From the NCBI GenBank assembly GCA_022478985.1, contig JAKSZP010009478.1:1-64000 (forward strand): a DNA stretch of 64,000 nt, in the 5' to 3' direction. The position numbers and the translations under genes are program-made. This DNA comes from Massospora cicadina (taxonomy: Eukaryota; Entomophthoromycota; Entomophthoromycetes; Entomophthorales; Entomophthoraceae). Below the pieces are notes generated by a model. It had not been told where the DNA came from, made no database searches, and saw nothing but the letters and a program-made list of their open reading frames with translations. This document shows positions 42,291 through 51,974 of the stretch, piece after piece. The number at the start of each line of letters is the position of its first letter. Position 1 is the stretch's first letter.

Positions 42291-43630
42291 ATGATCCCTG
42301 AAGAGGGGAAAATCATTAAGTTTAATACACAGGTGCTTCTGAAGACCAAGGATCCCGCTGCATTATTATCTCATCTTGTACTAGTGGGCCGTGAAGATGA
42401 GATTTTGGATGTTCAAAATGATGATCCTTTCTGTCAGAATGTGAAGAATGATCTCATTCAAAACTTAGACAGTGTGTGGTGCAAAAAGGGTTACTAGTTA
42501 AAGGGTCAGTCAGTATTCTGGAAAGGTTGTTTTTATGTACCAGAAGAACCTTTAAGATTGGATGTCATGCGCGAGCACCACGATGTAGGCATATCAGGGC
42601 ATCCTAGGAAGAATAAAATGATCCAACTGATTAAAAAAACTTACCAATAGCCTGGTCTTAGAGGGGATGTCTTAAAATATGTGGCAGGATGTGGGGTCTG
42701 TGGGTGCACCAAGGTTCGTAAAAGACTTCCTGAAATACAGTTACATCCATTGTCAATCGCACAAAAGCCATGGGAGTCAATATCCATGGATTCTATAGTA
42801 AATCTACCCCGTTTCCAAGGATTCAATGCAGCATCGGTGGTGGTAGATAGATTTAATAAAATGTCTTATTTTATCCCAACTAAACTAATGTCACGGCTAA
42901 AGAGATAGATCATTTGTTTTTGAGAAATGTATTCCTGCATCATGGTACTCACAAGGAGGTGATCTAAGACAGAGGGCCTCAATTCACATCGAATTTTTGG
43001 AAACAGCTCCTTGTAGACCTTGGAATCAAGAGATGTTTATCCACCACATACCATCCGCAGGCTGATGAACAGGCTGAGAGAGTTAATCAGGTGCTGGAGC
43101 AGTACCTGAGAAGCTATGTTAATGCAGAGCAGGACAACTGGGTTGAGTTGTTGCCTATGGCCCAGTTCTGTTATAACACTCTAGATCACTCTTCAACTGG
43201 AATGTCACCATTCAAAGCTAACTATGGGTATGATGTGAACTGGGAACCATTACCATCTGTTGAAGCGGATAACCCCCTGGGAGGGAATTTTTATGGAACA
43301 TTCATCAAAATCATGCACTTTGCTTAGCTAATCTGAACTGAGCAGTGCATACTTACAAAGACTTTGCAGATAATAAGCATGTGCCTGGTAGGGTGTTGGA
43401 AGTAAGTAGCTAAGTTTACCTAGATGCTCGCAATATTCCTTTGGATTTGACATGTCAGAAACTTGCCCATCGGCGTGTAGGGCCATACAAGGTCACAGAG
43501 GTTATAGGAAAGGTGGATTACCGTCTTAGATTGCCTGAAGGTTGGAAAATTCACAATGTATTTCATCGTTCCCTCTTGCATAAAAAGAAGGAATCTCCCT
43601 ACCACACCAGAAGGTCAAAGAGCTAAAACC
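42291..43630 (+). pseudogene. Chromovirus integrase
   Basis: H2C2 module at about 42565-42710 (HHDVGISGHPRKNKMI, then CGVCGC). Core: WESISMDSIVNLP (first Asp, 42775), a stop followed by DRGPQFTSNFW (second Asp, about 42967), and HPQADEQAERVNQV (catalytic Glu, about 43050). The open stretch 43091-43327 covers LLPMAQFCYNTLDHSSTGMSP. The GPY/F-type C-terminal domain lies at 43441-43610 ([19 protein letters not shown]). All three catalytic residues are present. Confidence 0.9.
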
Positions 43631-43655
43631 ACCACTGATAAAAGGTCCCTGTCCT

Positions 43656-43815
43656 GAGTATGAGGTTGAGGCTATTAAAGGGAGAAGAATACGCCATGGT
43701 AAAGTGCAATATCTGGTTAAGTGGGCTGGATATACTTCAGAAGAGAGCACTTAGGAGCCTGAGGAGAACTTAAAGAATGCAGGCAAGCTATCAAATAAAT
43801 GGAAGAAGAAGGCCT
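43656..43815 (+). pseudogene. Chromodomain at integrase C-terminus
   Basis: YEVEAIKGRRIRHGKVQYLV, KWAGYTSEEST, then TAG in place of the conserved Trp of the W-E-P-E-E-N-L motif, and NLKNAGKLSNKWKKK. The aromatic cage region is present apart from that Trp. Chromodomains bind methylated histone tails; targeting is inferred from the family. Confidence 0.88.
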
Positions 43816-43834
43816 CGCAGGTAGCTTCAGCCTT

Positions 43835-43846
43835 GGTGGGGGATGA
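43835..43846 (+). promoter_or_regulatory. Chromovirus polypurine tract
   Basis: GGTGGGGGATGA, directly before the 3' LTR. Confidence 0.8.
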
Positions 43847-44476
43847 TGTCAGGGTAAATCCTGACATTAGTGGAATTCCTGAGATTATAGATATTGTCAG
43901 TCAGATCAATATTTATTTGATGAAGTTAGATCAAATAATTGCATATCAAATGATGATTGTAGTGAAAATATTCGATTTATCATTTAAACTACCTCATATT
44001 TAATAGTATTGAGTCAATTAATCACACCAAAATGAATTTATGATGACACTGAGATGATTTCCACTGCCTTTTAAAATCACATGCAAGTTACAATCCCATA
44101 AGCTCTAGAGAAGAATAGTGCACTGTTTAAAATCAATTAAGCTTAGGTAAGTCCAGGAAGTTGGATGGTATATAAAACCAAGGCATTCATTTGGTTAATC
44201 TTTGCGGTCAATAAAATTATTCTTATAATGCAAACACTACTAAGTTTATTTACTAAAGTGTTATCAATACCGATCTACCACCCCAGCCTACAAGAAACTC
44301 CCTTCCAATTTCCCCTTTTAAAGCCATGCCTTTAAGCAACTCCCATACCAGCTTACCCACCATTCCTTATACCTGGACACCTCTAGTGTCCTTGTCATAC
44401 TGGGCTAAACCCCTTGGTTATGCTAACTCATGGTTAGCTACCCCCAACCAGGTCAGTAGTACACCAGTCCCTGACA
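43847..44476 (+). repeat. Chromovirus 3' LTR
   Basis: 630 bp, matching 39083-39708 nearly throughout, followed by the TSD AGTTC. Confidence 0.95.
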
Positions 44477-44481
44477 AGTTC

Positions 44482-44682
44482 AAGGAAATCTCCTCAATAT
44501 TTGTCAAATGTTGACAATGCCTTATTGCCTTTATTGAAGGCAATCCAATAACCACCCTTTCTGACCTAATATCGCCTCATCTCAAGGCGCTTGAATATTT
44601 TTATTTATAATTATGGCTGGCAAATTATAACCAATCCTCCATGGCTATTTTGGGCTTATCATCTAGTCATATCAGAATATTG
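44482..44682 (-). repeat. E4 3' LTR, right piece
   Basis: It continues the LTR interrupted at 39082: AAGG then the block ATTGCCTTATTGC...GGGCTTATC, matching 50480-50668. On the minus strand AAGTCAAGGAGGTAATG precedes it as the polypurine tract. Confidence 0.88.
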
Positions 44683-45900
44683 ACATTACCTCCTTGACTT
44701 AAGAATAAGTCTCCTATAATTTATATGGCGAATGAACTTTGCGTGTGCTTGTTTAATAATTCTTACCACTTTAAAGTTCTTGATAGTGTAGGCGTCGACG
44801 CCCATCTTCTCAATTATCTTGAATGGACCAATTCAGATACTGGACAATTTATGCTTCTGCCCAAACCTGTTTTGAACATGTAACAAAACCATATCCCCAT
44901 CTTTGAACTGAGCTAACATGCTATGCATACCTGATTGCCAGCCTGAACTTTATCTTCTTGGCTTAGCTGAACAAGTACACTTTGGTTTGTGTTTTAATAA
45001 GTGTGTCTGCTAGATTATTCAAAAAGCGTTAGGGATCTATTCCGCCGCTATTTTTACACAAGCATAAAGCAGCGCCAGAAAAGCAGGGTGTCATCCGTAT
45101 AGTAATTGAAAGGGACTCTTCCCCGTAGCAGAATGGTAGCTAATGTTATATGCAAAAACAGCAGTGGAAAGGAGGGAACTCCAATCAGAAGGTCGATCTG
45201 TTATCAATCTCTGGAGGATGGTCACCAAAATCCCATTCACTCACTCAATCATACTAGACTTGGGGCGGTATGGGGTCTTTAGAACCCCTCTGATACCCAT
45301 TAGCTCGTTCAACTTGGGAAGGATTTGCGAGGTAAAGTTGGTAAAATTATTGGTAATAATGAACTAAGGGCAGCCAGGTCGCTGGATAGTACACTCCATT
45401 ATGAACTTGGCCACTGTGACCTCCCCCAAATCCCGTATCACCCATGCTTCAAACCACCTGGTCAAGTGGTTTATCACCACCAGAATGTACTTGTACCAGT
45501 TAGCTCCATTGGCAGAGGGCCAATGACATCAAGGGAAAGTGTATGCCAAGAAAAATGGGGTTTCACTAACTTGTACAAAGTCTTCTGGCGGAAAAACTTT
45601 TAAACTTGGAACTGATGGCAACAGACAATGGTTTTTAAGCACGTCAAAGTTCATACTCTCCCAATAGTACTAAGGTCGCAACTATTCCATGGTCTTACAT
45701 ACTCCACCATGATCAACTGCTCAGTGTGCACCCATAATATCAGGTCATGTGGAAGGCCTTGGGATATTCATGGTAGTTTTCCTATCCACTTGTACAATTC
45801 ATATTTCTTCTAAAATTAATTGGCTTTTATTCCATCTAATATCTTGATGAGTTGGGGCGGTTCATCATCTTATTTCCTGATGAGCATTTTACATGCATAT
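44683..45900 (-). pseudogene. E4 integrase (broken)
   Basis: Minus strand: KYILVVINHLTRWFEAWVIRD near 45430-45500 (first Asp changed to Asn), an ITNNFTNFTSQIL block near 45320-45370 (Asn for the second Asp), YHSATGKSPFQLLYG near 45090-45140 and a final GPFKIIEKMG near 44790-44840. Stops and shifts throughout. Two of the acidic residues being Asn fits G-to-A decay. Confidence 0.8.
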
Positions 45901-47150
45901 GTCACTGAGATCCGCTGTAACAGCAATGGTTGGCAATCTCAACAAGCAATTATCATTCTGGTGTTTTGCTCCAGGTCGGTGGAGGATCTCAAATTTAAAA
46001 GCCTGCAGTTTGAGAGTCCATCAGGCTAGATGCCCTTCAGGATCCTTGAGGTTCTAAAACCAGCGTAATAGAGCATGATCCGTCACAACTTTAAACTTTA
46101 CTCCATGCAAATACACCCCTAAATTTCTTATACAAATATATCACCGCTAAGCACTCCCGCTTAGTCACAGTTTAATTAGGTTTGTGTCAATTCAAGCTTT
46201 GACTGCAGTACGCCACTGGGTGCTCCTCCCCTTTATCATCTTTTTCTGGGATAGAACCGCCCCAGCGGCAGAAAGGGACGTATCCATCTGGACAATAACA
46301 ATTTATGAAAATTAGGGTAGCGCAGTACTGGCACACCAATTAGCGCCATTCAAAGTGTAGTAATAACCATTGTCAGCATTCCGTCCATTCAAACGTGGCA
46401 TCCTTTTTTAATAACTCAAACAGTGGACCTCCAATACAACTAAATTTAGGTATAAAGTGGCGATAGTAGCTGACCATCCCTAAATCACTTGTATATCTCT
46501 CTTACTGCTTGGTATAATCATCTTCCAAATAGCCTCCACCTTGGCTGGTTATGGCCGCAGCCCTGTTGCATCTACCACAAAACCCAAGGTACTCCAGTTG
46601 GTCCTTAAAGAAGTGCATTTATGGATCTTGATTTTGATATTGGCCTTTGCAAGATAGCAGAAGACCTCTTCCATATGGGTAAGATTCTTGGATAACATAT
46701 GGGAAAAGACATTGATATTGTCAAGGAACATGAAAAACGCATGACAGCTTCAGGTCGCCAAGAATGGTATCCATGGTCTGCTGAAACGTATCAGGGTCAT
46801 TACACAGCCATGTGGCATATGGGTAGGTTGAAGACCCCTTGGACATGATAATGGCGCACTTTCCTGTTCCGCCACAGGCAATTCAATTTTCCAGTAGCCA
46901 AATCAAGTCCATTGCTGAGAAATAACGAGCTCTTCCTAACCAATCTAAAGCATCATCAATCTCCAGCAAGGGGTATAAGTCCTTCTTGGTGATACTATTT
47001 AGCTTCTGGTAGTCTATCACTACCCAGTTGGTACCATCTTTTTTTAACAACTAGAACAGGTTAAGCACATGTACTCTTTAATGGCTTGAGATCCCTTGCT
47101 CCAGTATCTTTTTGATCTCCTATGCTACTACTTACTCAGTTTCCCTAGAC
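45900..47150 (-). pseudogene. pol: E4 RNase H and reverse transcriptase (broken)
   Basis: RNase H at about 46000-46330 (VQMDTSLSAAGAVLSQ-like block, HPVAYCSQSL-like block). RT at 46400-47150 includes MFLDNINVFSHMLS in the open stretch 46549-46731 (LDN where LDD is expected), and a GNGLDLATGKLNCLWRNRKV-like substrate block near 46870-46920. The RSQPIRRSRETE start lies near 47132-47180. Confidence 0.8.
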
Positions 47151-48140
47151 CGGCGGATTGGCTGAGACCTGATGGGGGACAATCCCCATTGTCCAACCAT
47201 TGGACCACCCCTGATGCATCCTAAGTCATAATCATTGGCAGCAAAAATCTCCTTATACTTTTCAAATAAAGATATCGCTTGATCCTTTTGTTCCTTTGAT
47301 AACCAGACTAAGTGTTTGCATATTACAACCATCATTATGCTGAGCTGTGGTTTATTGGGTAGACCAAATTTATCCTGCGACCTGAACTCAAGAGCCTGAA
47401 GGACCTCTTTAAATGAGGTCAAATGTAAATATTCCACTATCCGATGTTGGCATATTTGCATTGGTTCACTCTATAGCTTCACTAGTAGAACCTTGAAATT
47501 TTCCATGGACTGGAAGTATAATGCCAGGAGCCACGTGGGGCTCAAGCCATGACTGCTGATAAGGGCTAATAATTTCCCCATAGAGTCCATCTAGCACTTC
47601 TACCTCCAATTTGGTGTTCACTATTACTTGATTAGAGGGGATGGACATAAGCCCAGCAGCTCAGAGCGTTAGTCCTTGATATTCATATATTTGCTGGGGA
47701 AGGACCTGGGTCTTTTTTTAGTCAATGGTAGCGAACTGTAATAACCTCATCATTGTATGCCATATTGATGTGTCCCATATGCATTAGATTCTTTGGCACT
47801 CCACTAGAGGTTTGGTATATTAGGATCCGCTGCCCCAAAATTTAAAGATCTCCACCATCATATCAATGACAGCCTCAAAGTGTCGCATAAAAGCGGTTCC
47901 AATTAACAGATTGTATTGCTGTTTGGTAACTCTATCTCTGGAGATACAATGTACTTGACCTAAACTGTAAGAGTAACGCACTGTACTCTCCCGCAGAGAC
48001 TGTGATATCCGCTCTGGCGGTCCCATATGCCGTCTGGTGGTCTACATCAGGCTTCAATGTCAATTTTGCTGCAGCTTGGTAGAAACTATGTTGACTGGTG
48101 TGCCCATATCTATTATAGCGCATACTCTATGTTTTGCAAC
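47150..48140 (-). pseudogene. E4 protease-RT linker and protease (broken)
   Basis: The linker is open at 47132-47461 and 47466-47648 (NTKLEVEVLDGLYGEIISPYQ, VAPGIILPVHG). Protease at about 47820-48125: AKLTLKPDVDHQTAYGTARA, the SALLLQF block, and NLLIGTAFMRHFEAVIDM. The active-site DTG region near 48100 is frameshifted. Confidence 0.78.
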
Positions 48141-50090
48141 AAAAATGTCACATTATGTACACTAAGAATAAAAGTTATATTTTTTTATTTTTTAATATAT
48201 GGAGATTTAAATGTCCTCATTTTCAAGAAATCTCATGATCCCTTCACTGACTTTGAGGGTTTTCTTTGGAGATAGTTTCTTCTGGAAGGGCAACCTTTAC
48301 ACCTCTCAGAGAAGGTGCATCTGATACTAAGTCCAGCTCTTTTAAAGCATCTTGCTCAAACATTTGGCAGGAATTTGGCTTTGGTTGCTCCTGAGGTCCT
48401 TCTTCCGCCGCAGCCTTAGCTTTCACCTGTGTCAGTACGTTTACCCCTATAACTGTCTGCTGGTATAAAAACCTGTTGTCGTACTGAGGGACTTCTGCTG
48501 GATATACCACAACTGGATCAGGTGGGACTTCTGGGTTGGGATAGCGGAAGTAGAGAGTCCCATCTCTATTCCGCTCCAGCTTTTCCCTGGTAGGCTTGAT
48601 CCTGATGTACATAGTGGATCTGACGGTTTGGGCAACTTTGGGCAAAGTGACCAAGGTGACTGCAATTGTAACAAATAACTCTGTAGCATTTGAGCCCTTG
48701 CATTTGTAAAATGGGTAAGGCCAATAATTGGATTCTGACAATTGGCCTAAGTAGATCCAGGTTGGTAGTTGGGCTGTGTACTGTTATCATAAGCAGGGCC
48801 ATCCCAAAAGTTAAACTTATGGGGTAACTTGGCTGAGGATGGGGCTCATAATTATGATAAGGGTGGGGATTACTAGGTGGAAGCTGAACAAGACAGTTGG
48901 ATTCCCCCAAAAATAAGAAGGTCCAGTGTAAATAGTGGTATATTGCACTCAGTATTGGATGGAGGAAAGGTAGTGGATAGATGGCGCAGAAACTGAACAA
49001 CTTTGAGCAAGGGCACATCATCACCAAAATCAGAGTCATGATATTGTAAAGCTCTTGGTACAGCTTCACTGCAGAGTTCATTGAAATGCACACGTCAGCT
49101 TCGGCTAGAATGCCTGTTTCTATTAACATATGGTCTTCTGCCATAAATTTATCAGCAAACGCAGTGAGGGTCTCATTACGTTGGAACCCAATGATCAAGG
49201 ACCCAGATTTATGCTGCGACATCTTTGCAGTACCACCAAACAACTGTAGCATGGTATCTTTCACCTCTTGGTACTTAAAGGAATTTTTTGGAAGGCAGCA
49301 GGTGACTTGGCTTGTGCTCCTGAAATCCAAGGAAGATATCAATAATTTAGCCTTCCATTGATTGGAGGCTCCTTCCACCACAAATTCAAATTTTATGAAA
49401 AAAACCCATGGATGTTTCCATTGTGGTTGACAAGGTAGCTTGTCTATGCAGACTTTCTCCTCTAACTCATAACTTTAAGCCTTAAAATTGCACTGCAGAT
49501 TCTATTGAGGCCCATAGTTGAGATCTTGATTGGGGCTAGCTCAGAAGGTTCAGTGGCTCTGGGGATAGTGTAGTGCTCTTCAGTGGCCAGGACTGCCATC
49601 ACCTGAGGGTTTCGTTAGGTCAAGACATAATCATCCCCAGCACAGTCATCATGATTTGAGCGACTTATGTTGCATGAAAGTTCAGAATAATCCGCTTCAG
49701 TGGGGTATCCAGTCTCATATTTGTTATATAAGGATCCTTTCTGAGTGACCTCTTATTCTTCGGCTTCCAAATAGGGACAGGCTGGTAAAAGGTTGGGATA
49801 ACTTCCTCTATGTGTAGTGTAGATGCTCAGTAGCATCATCCAGGAGATTGGTGAGTTGCCAGTTCTGTTGTCCAAGTATCCACAGCTGACTAACCGCACT
49901 TTCAAGTCAAATTTTTACTTAGTCACACTTCTGAAAAAACTTCTTGTTTTTTGAGTACTGCATTCAAAACCAGCTTAATTTCCATGGATTCAGCCAGCGC
50001 AGCGGTTCAGTAAGATTCTCCTTCAGTGCAGGCCTGATATACCATGGCTGTGAACTGGAGAATTCCTGGTTTTTCATTGTTTTTTTTCTG
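48140..50090 (-). pseudogene. gag: E4 gag (mostly open)
   Basis: 48566-49381 is open for 271 residues: capsid (WKAKLLISSLDFRSTSQVT, ETLTAFADKFMAEDHMLIE, ILAEADVCISMNSAVK), Pro-rich spacer, and a perfect knuckle CYNCSHLGHFAQSC near 48640-48680. 48244-48741 continues toward protease (VIGVNVLTQVKAKAAAEEG). 49400-50090 holds the N-terminal coiled-coil part in broken frames. Best-preserved gag of the E1/E3/E4 family. Confidence 0.82.
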
Positions 50091-50095
50091 TAAGC

Positions 50096-50113
50096 ACCCT
50101 GTAGTGAGCACCA
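50096..50113 (-). promoter_or_regulatory. E4 primer-binding site
   Basis: Minus strand TGGTGCTCACTACAGGG, one base inside the 5' LTR. Confidence 0.87.
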
Positions 50114-50114
50114 C

Positions 50115-50668
50115 TGTTGTAAATTTGGAGGAATTGTTGAGATATGCTGTAAGGTTTATGCGCAGGGTCAAGCCCACTGAGCAGCGGATAGATGATATGG
50201 AGAGCTTCATCCTACAAGACAAATGTAAAGGTTGTAATAAAATATGAAGTAATCACTTTGCCACACCTCTTTACTTATTTAAAACAGCAGATTCCTTCTG
50301 CTCCACTCACTTCTTGTTATTAACAATCCTTCTCCTTCAGTTTCCCCATCTCACTTATATCTCAGCGACTTCAGATGATACTGCTCCCTTGGCTTGGCTA
50401 TTTAGTTCTTCCGTATTAATATTGGTTCCAGCAGAATATAATATTCTCAAATTCCCTATCGCCTTAGTTCAAGGCAATATTATCAATATTTTTTAAATTT
50501 CAATATTGCCTTATTGCTTTGTTTAAAGGATCAACTATCTTCTATTCTGACCCAATATCACCTCATCTCAAGGCTCTCAAATAATTGTATCTATAATCAT
50601 GGTTGGTGTATTATAGCCAACCCGCCATGGCTATTTTGGGCTTATTATACAGTCATATCAGAATCTCA
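50115..50668 (-). repeat. E4 5' LTR
   Basis: 554 bp, plus-strand limits TGTTGTAAATTTGG to CAGAATCTCA. It contains the intact hairpin TCGCCTTAGTTCAAGGCAA near 50459-50477; its loop AGTTC is the exact target of the chromovirus in the other LTR. Confidence 0.9.
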
Positions 50669-51333
50669 ACTCTGACTATTATGAGTTCAAGGCGGCTGAG
50701 GTTGTTTCTGGCGCCTCATATATAAATTGATTTTCACCTGAAAGGTGTTATCCCAAAGATTGACAGATGAAGAGTTTAATTGTGCTGTCAGTGAGATGCC
50801 AAGATACTTTGAGTTAAATTGATTGACTGAAGTGGTTTCTGGTGCATACTAAGCAACTATGAAGGTTGAATTCAGATTCAATCTTTATATAAATAATAAT
50901 TTATATGGCTCACTGGTGACTCAAGGTTGAGAACGAGCTGAAAATAATTTATCTGAAAGGATGAGGCAAAAGAGTTGAAACCAGAAAATGATAAGTGCAG
51001 TGGTAGAGAGAGTTTGTGGTTGTCTGGAAGGTCCAATGGAAAGCTGATAGGTTGTGAGGGACGCAGTATCCATTTGTGCATATTTATACCTGGTGCTCCC
51101 TTTTTAATAAATTTCCCTGTGCCTAAACTACCTCTTTTTTAAGTTTATTTTTATTCTTGTTGGTTAGGGTTAGGCTGTGGGATCCCCAAATGGCTTGGGT
51201 GACACAACAAGGGGTCAGCCAGCGCTGTTGGCCCCATTGCCCAAGGTGAAACGGTAAGGGCTGACCAGTCATCATACTAGTTGGCCTGCTGACCATCAGA
51301 GACCACTGTCATCAGAAAAGCAATTTTCAGACA
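50669..51333 (+). repeat. T 3' LTR, right piece
   Basis: Matches 37616-38275 (TTGTTTCTGGCGCCTCATAT, GGACGCAGTA, AGGGCTGACCAGTC) and ends TTTTCAGACA. Confidence 0.88.
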
Positions 51334-51974
51334 AATTTATACAGTAAAAAATAAAAGAAGTTTAAGAATTATTAAATGGAAACTGCTAATTTACCAATTT
51401 ATTGACAACTGAGATTTTTAACTGTTTTTAAACAAATTAAATTCTTTACATATAAATAAATCTGATGCCAACTGTATATTTGCCCTTTTCACCTCTCCTT
51501 GCATCACCATCTAACCAGTGTCTTGCGGACAAGGTTTCCAAGGGTTTTCTCCATATCTGAGGCTTACTGCTGTACACCCAGCTCCACCTTTGTGGTTGAA
51601 TCCTTTCTGGTGTAAGGAAATATCTCTAATACAGCACCTCTTCTGATGCATCATGGAAAGGATACACTGCCAATCCTCTGAATTACAGAGCATGGTGCCC
51701 ATGCAATTTATACCACTAATTAAAAGTTAGTTTTATTATAACCTTATAGATATTAAATATAATTTTTTTAGTACTAGATGGTCCCTTAAATTCTAATTTT
51801 GACTTATCCAAAAGCCCACATAATATGTCAATAAATCAGATATAGTTGAGATATTACAAAACCACAATTCCCTGGTTTGATGTAGCTCAAAATATTTAAA
51901 AATATATATCAACACTTTTATATGACTTTTGGAACTTAATTATATGTGGCGTGAAGCCTTATTTTTAAATCATT
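51334..51974. other. Unassigned segment of E5 between T and Z4
   Basis: By position it should be E5 integrase, but I see no integrase motif. 51480-51720 is less AT-rich than its flanks and contains TGGTTGAATCC, one base short of a Pol III B box; no matching A box is found. It carries micro-insertion S4. Confidence 0.35.
51753..51800 (-). repeat. Micro-retroposon S4: about 19-nt insert
   Basis: TTAAATATAATTTT (51753-51766) and TTAAATTCTAATTTT (51786-51800) flank TTTAGTACTAGATGGTCCC; on the minus strand it ends GGGACCATCTAGTACTAAA. The duplication has one indel and one mismatch. Confidence 0.65.

Larger units (their letters stand above)
39083..44476 (+). mobile_element. Chromovirus: youngest LTR retrotransposon, perfect TSD
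   Basis: LTRs 39083-39708 and 43847-44476 both run TGTCAGGG...CCCTGACA and differ at roughly 4% of positions by eye. The target duplication AGTTC lies at 39078-39082 and 44477-44481. Order on the plus strand: gag, protease, RT, RNase H, integrase, chromodomain. A C-terminal chromodomain defines chromoviruses within Ty3/Gypsy and can direct integration to marked chromatin. Several stops make the copy inactive, and gag appears shortened. Confidence 0.95.
38717..50668 (-). mobile_element. E4: Gypsy-type LTR retrotransposon inside T
   Basis: Minus strand. 3' LTR is 38717-39082 plus 44482-44682 (split by the chromovirus), and 5' LTR is 50115-50668. Between them are integrase, RNase H, RT, linker, protease, gag and primer site, read leftward. 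Its LTRs and proteins match E1 and E3. Removing the chromovirus leaves about 6.55 kb. Flanks AAAAC and ACTCT do not form a clean duplication. Confidence 0.9.
37338..51333 (+). mobile_element. T: minimal non-autonomous LTR element (TRIM-like), 3' LTR split by E4
   Basis: LTR 1 is 37338-38275 (938 bp). LTR 2 begins at 38439, stops at 38716 and resumes at 50669, ending at 51333 (943 bp together). The two are alike from the first block (TCAGAATTCTAACC / TCGGAATTTTAACC) to the last (TTTTCTGACA / TTTTCAGACA). Only 163 bp separate them: a primer-binding site and a polypurine tract, no coding. AACGT before and AATTT after is a possible worn TSD. Its primer site equals that of the Gypsy elements here, which suggests they supplied its proteins. 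Confidence 0.85.

Noticed and set aside
44520..44600. GGCAAT/ATTGCC clusters as a CRISPR-like or satellite array
   Set aside because: They are a few imperfect inverted repeats within LTRs of one family, without regular spacing or spacers.
51590..51610. Possible tRNA or SINE B box
   Set aside because: One base is missing from the consensus and no A box lies at the right distance; no cloverleaf can be drawn.
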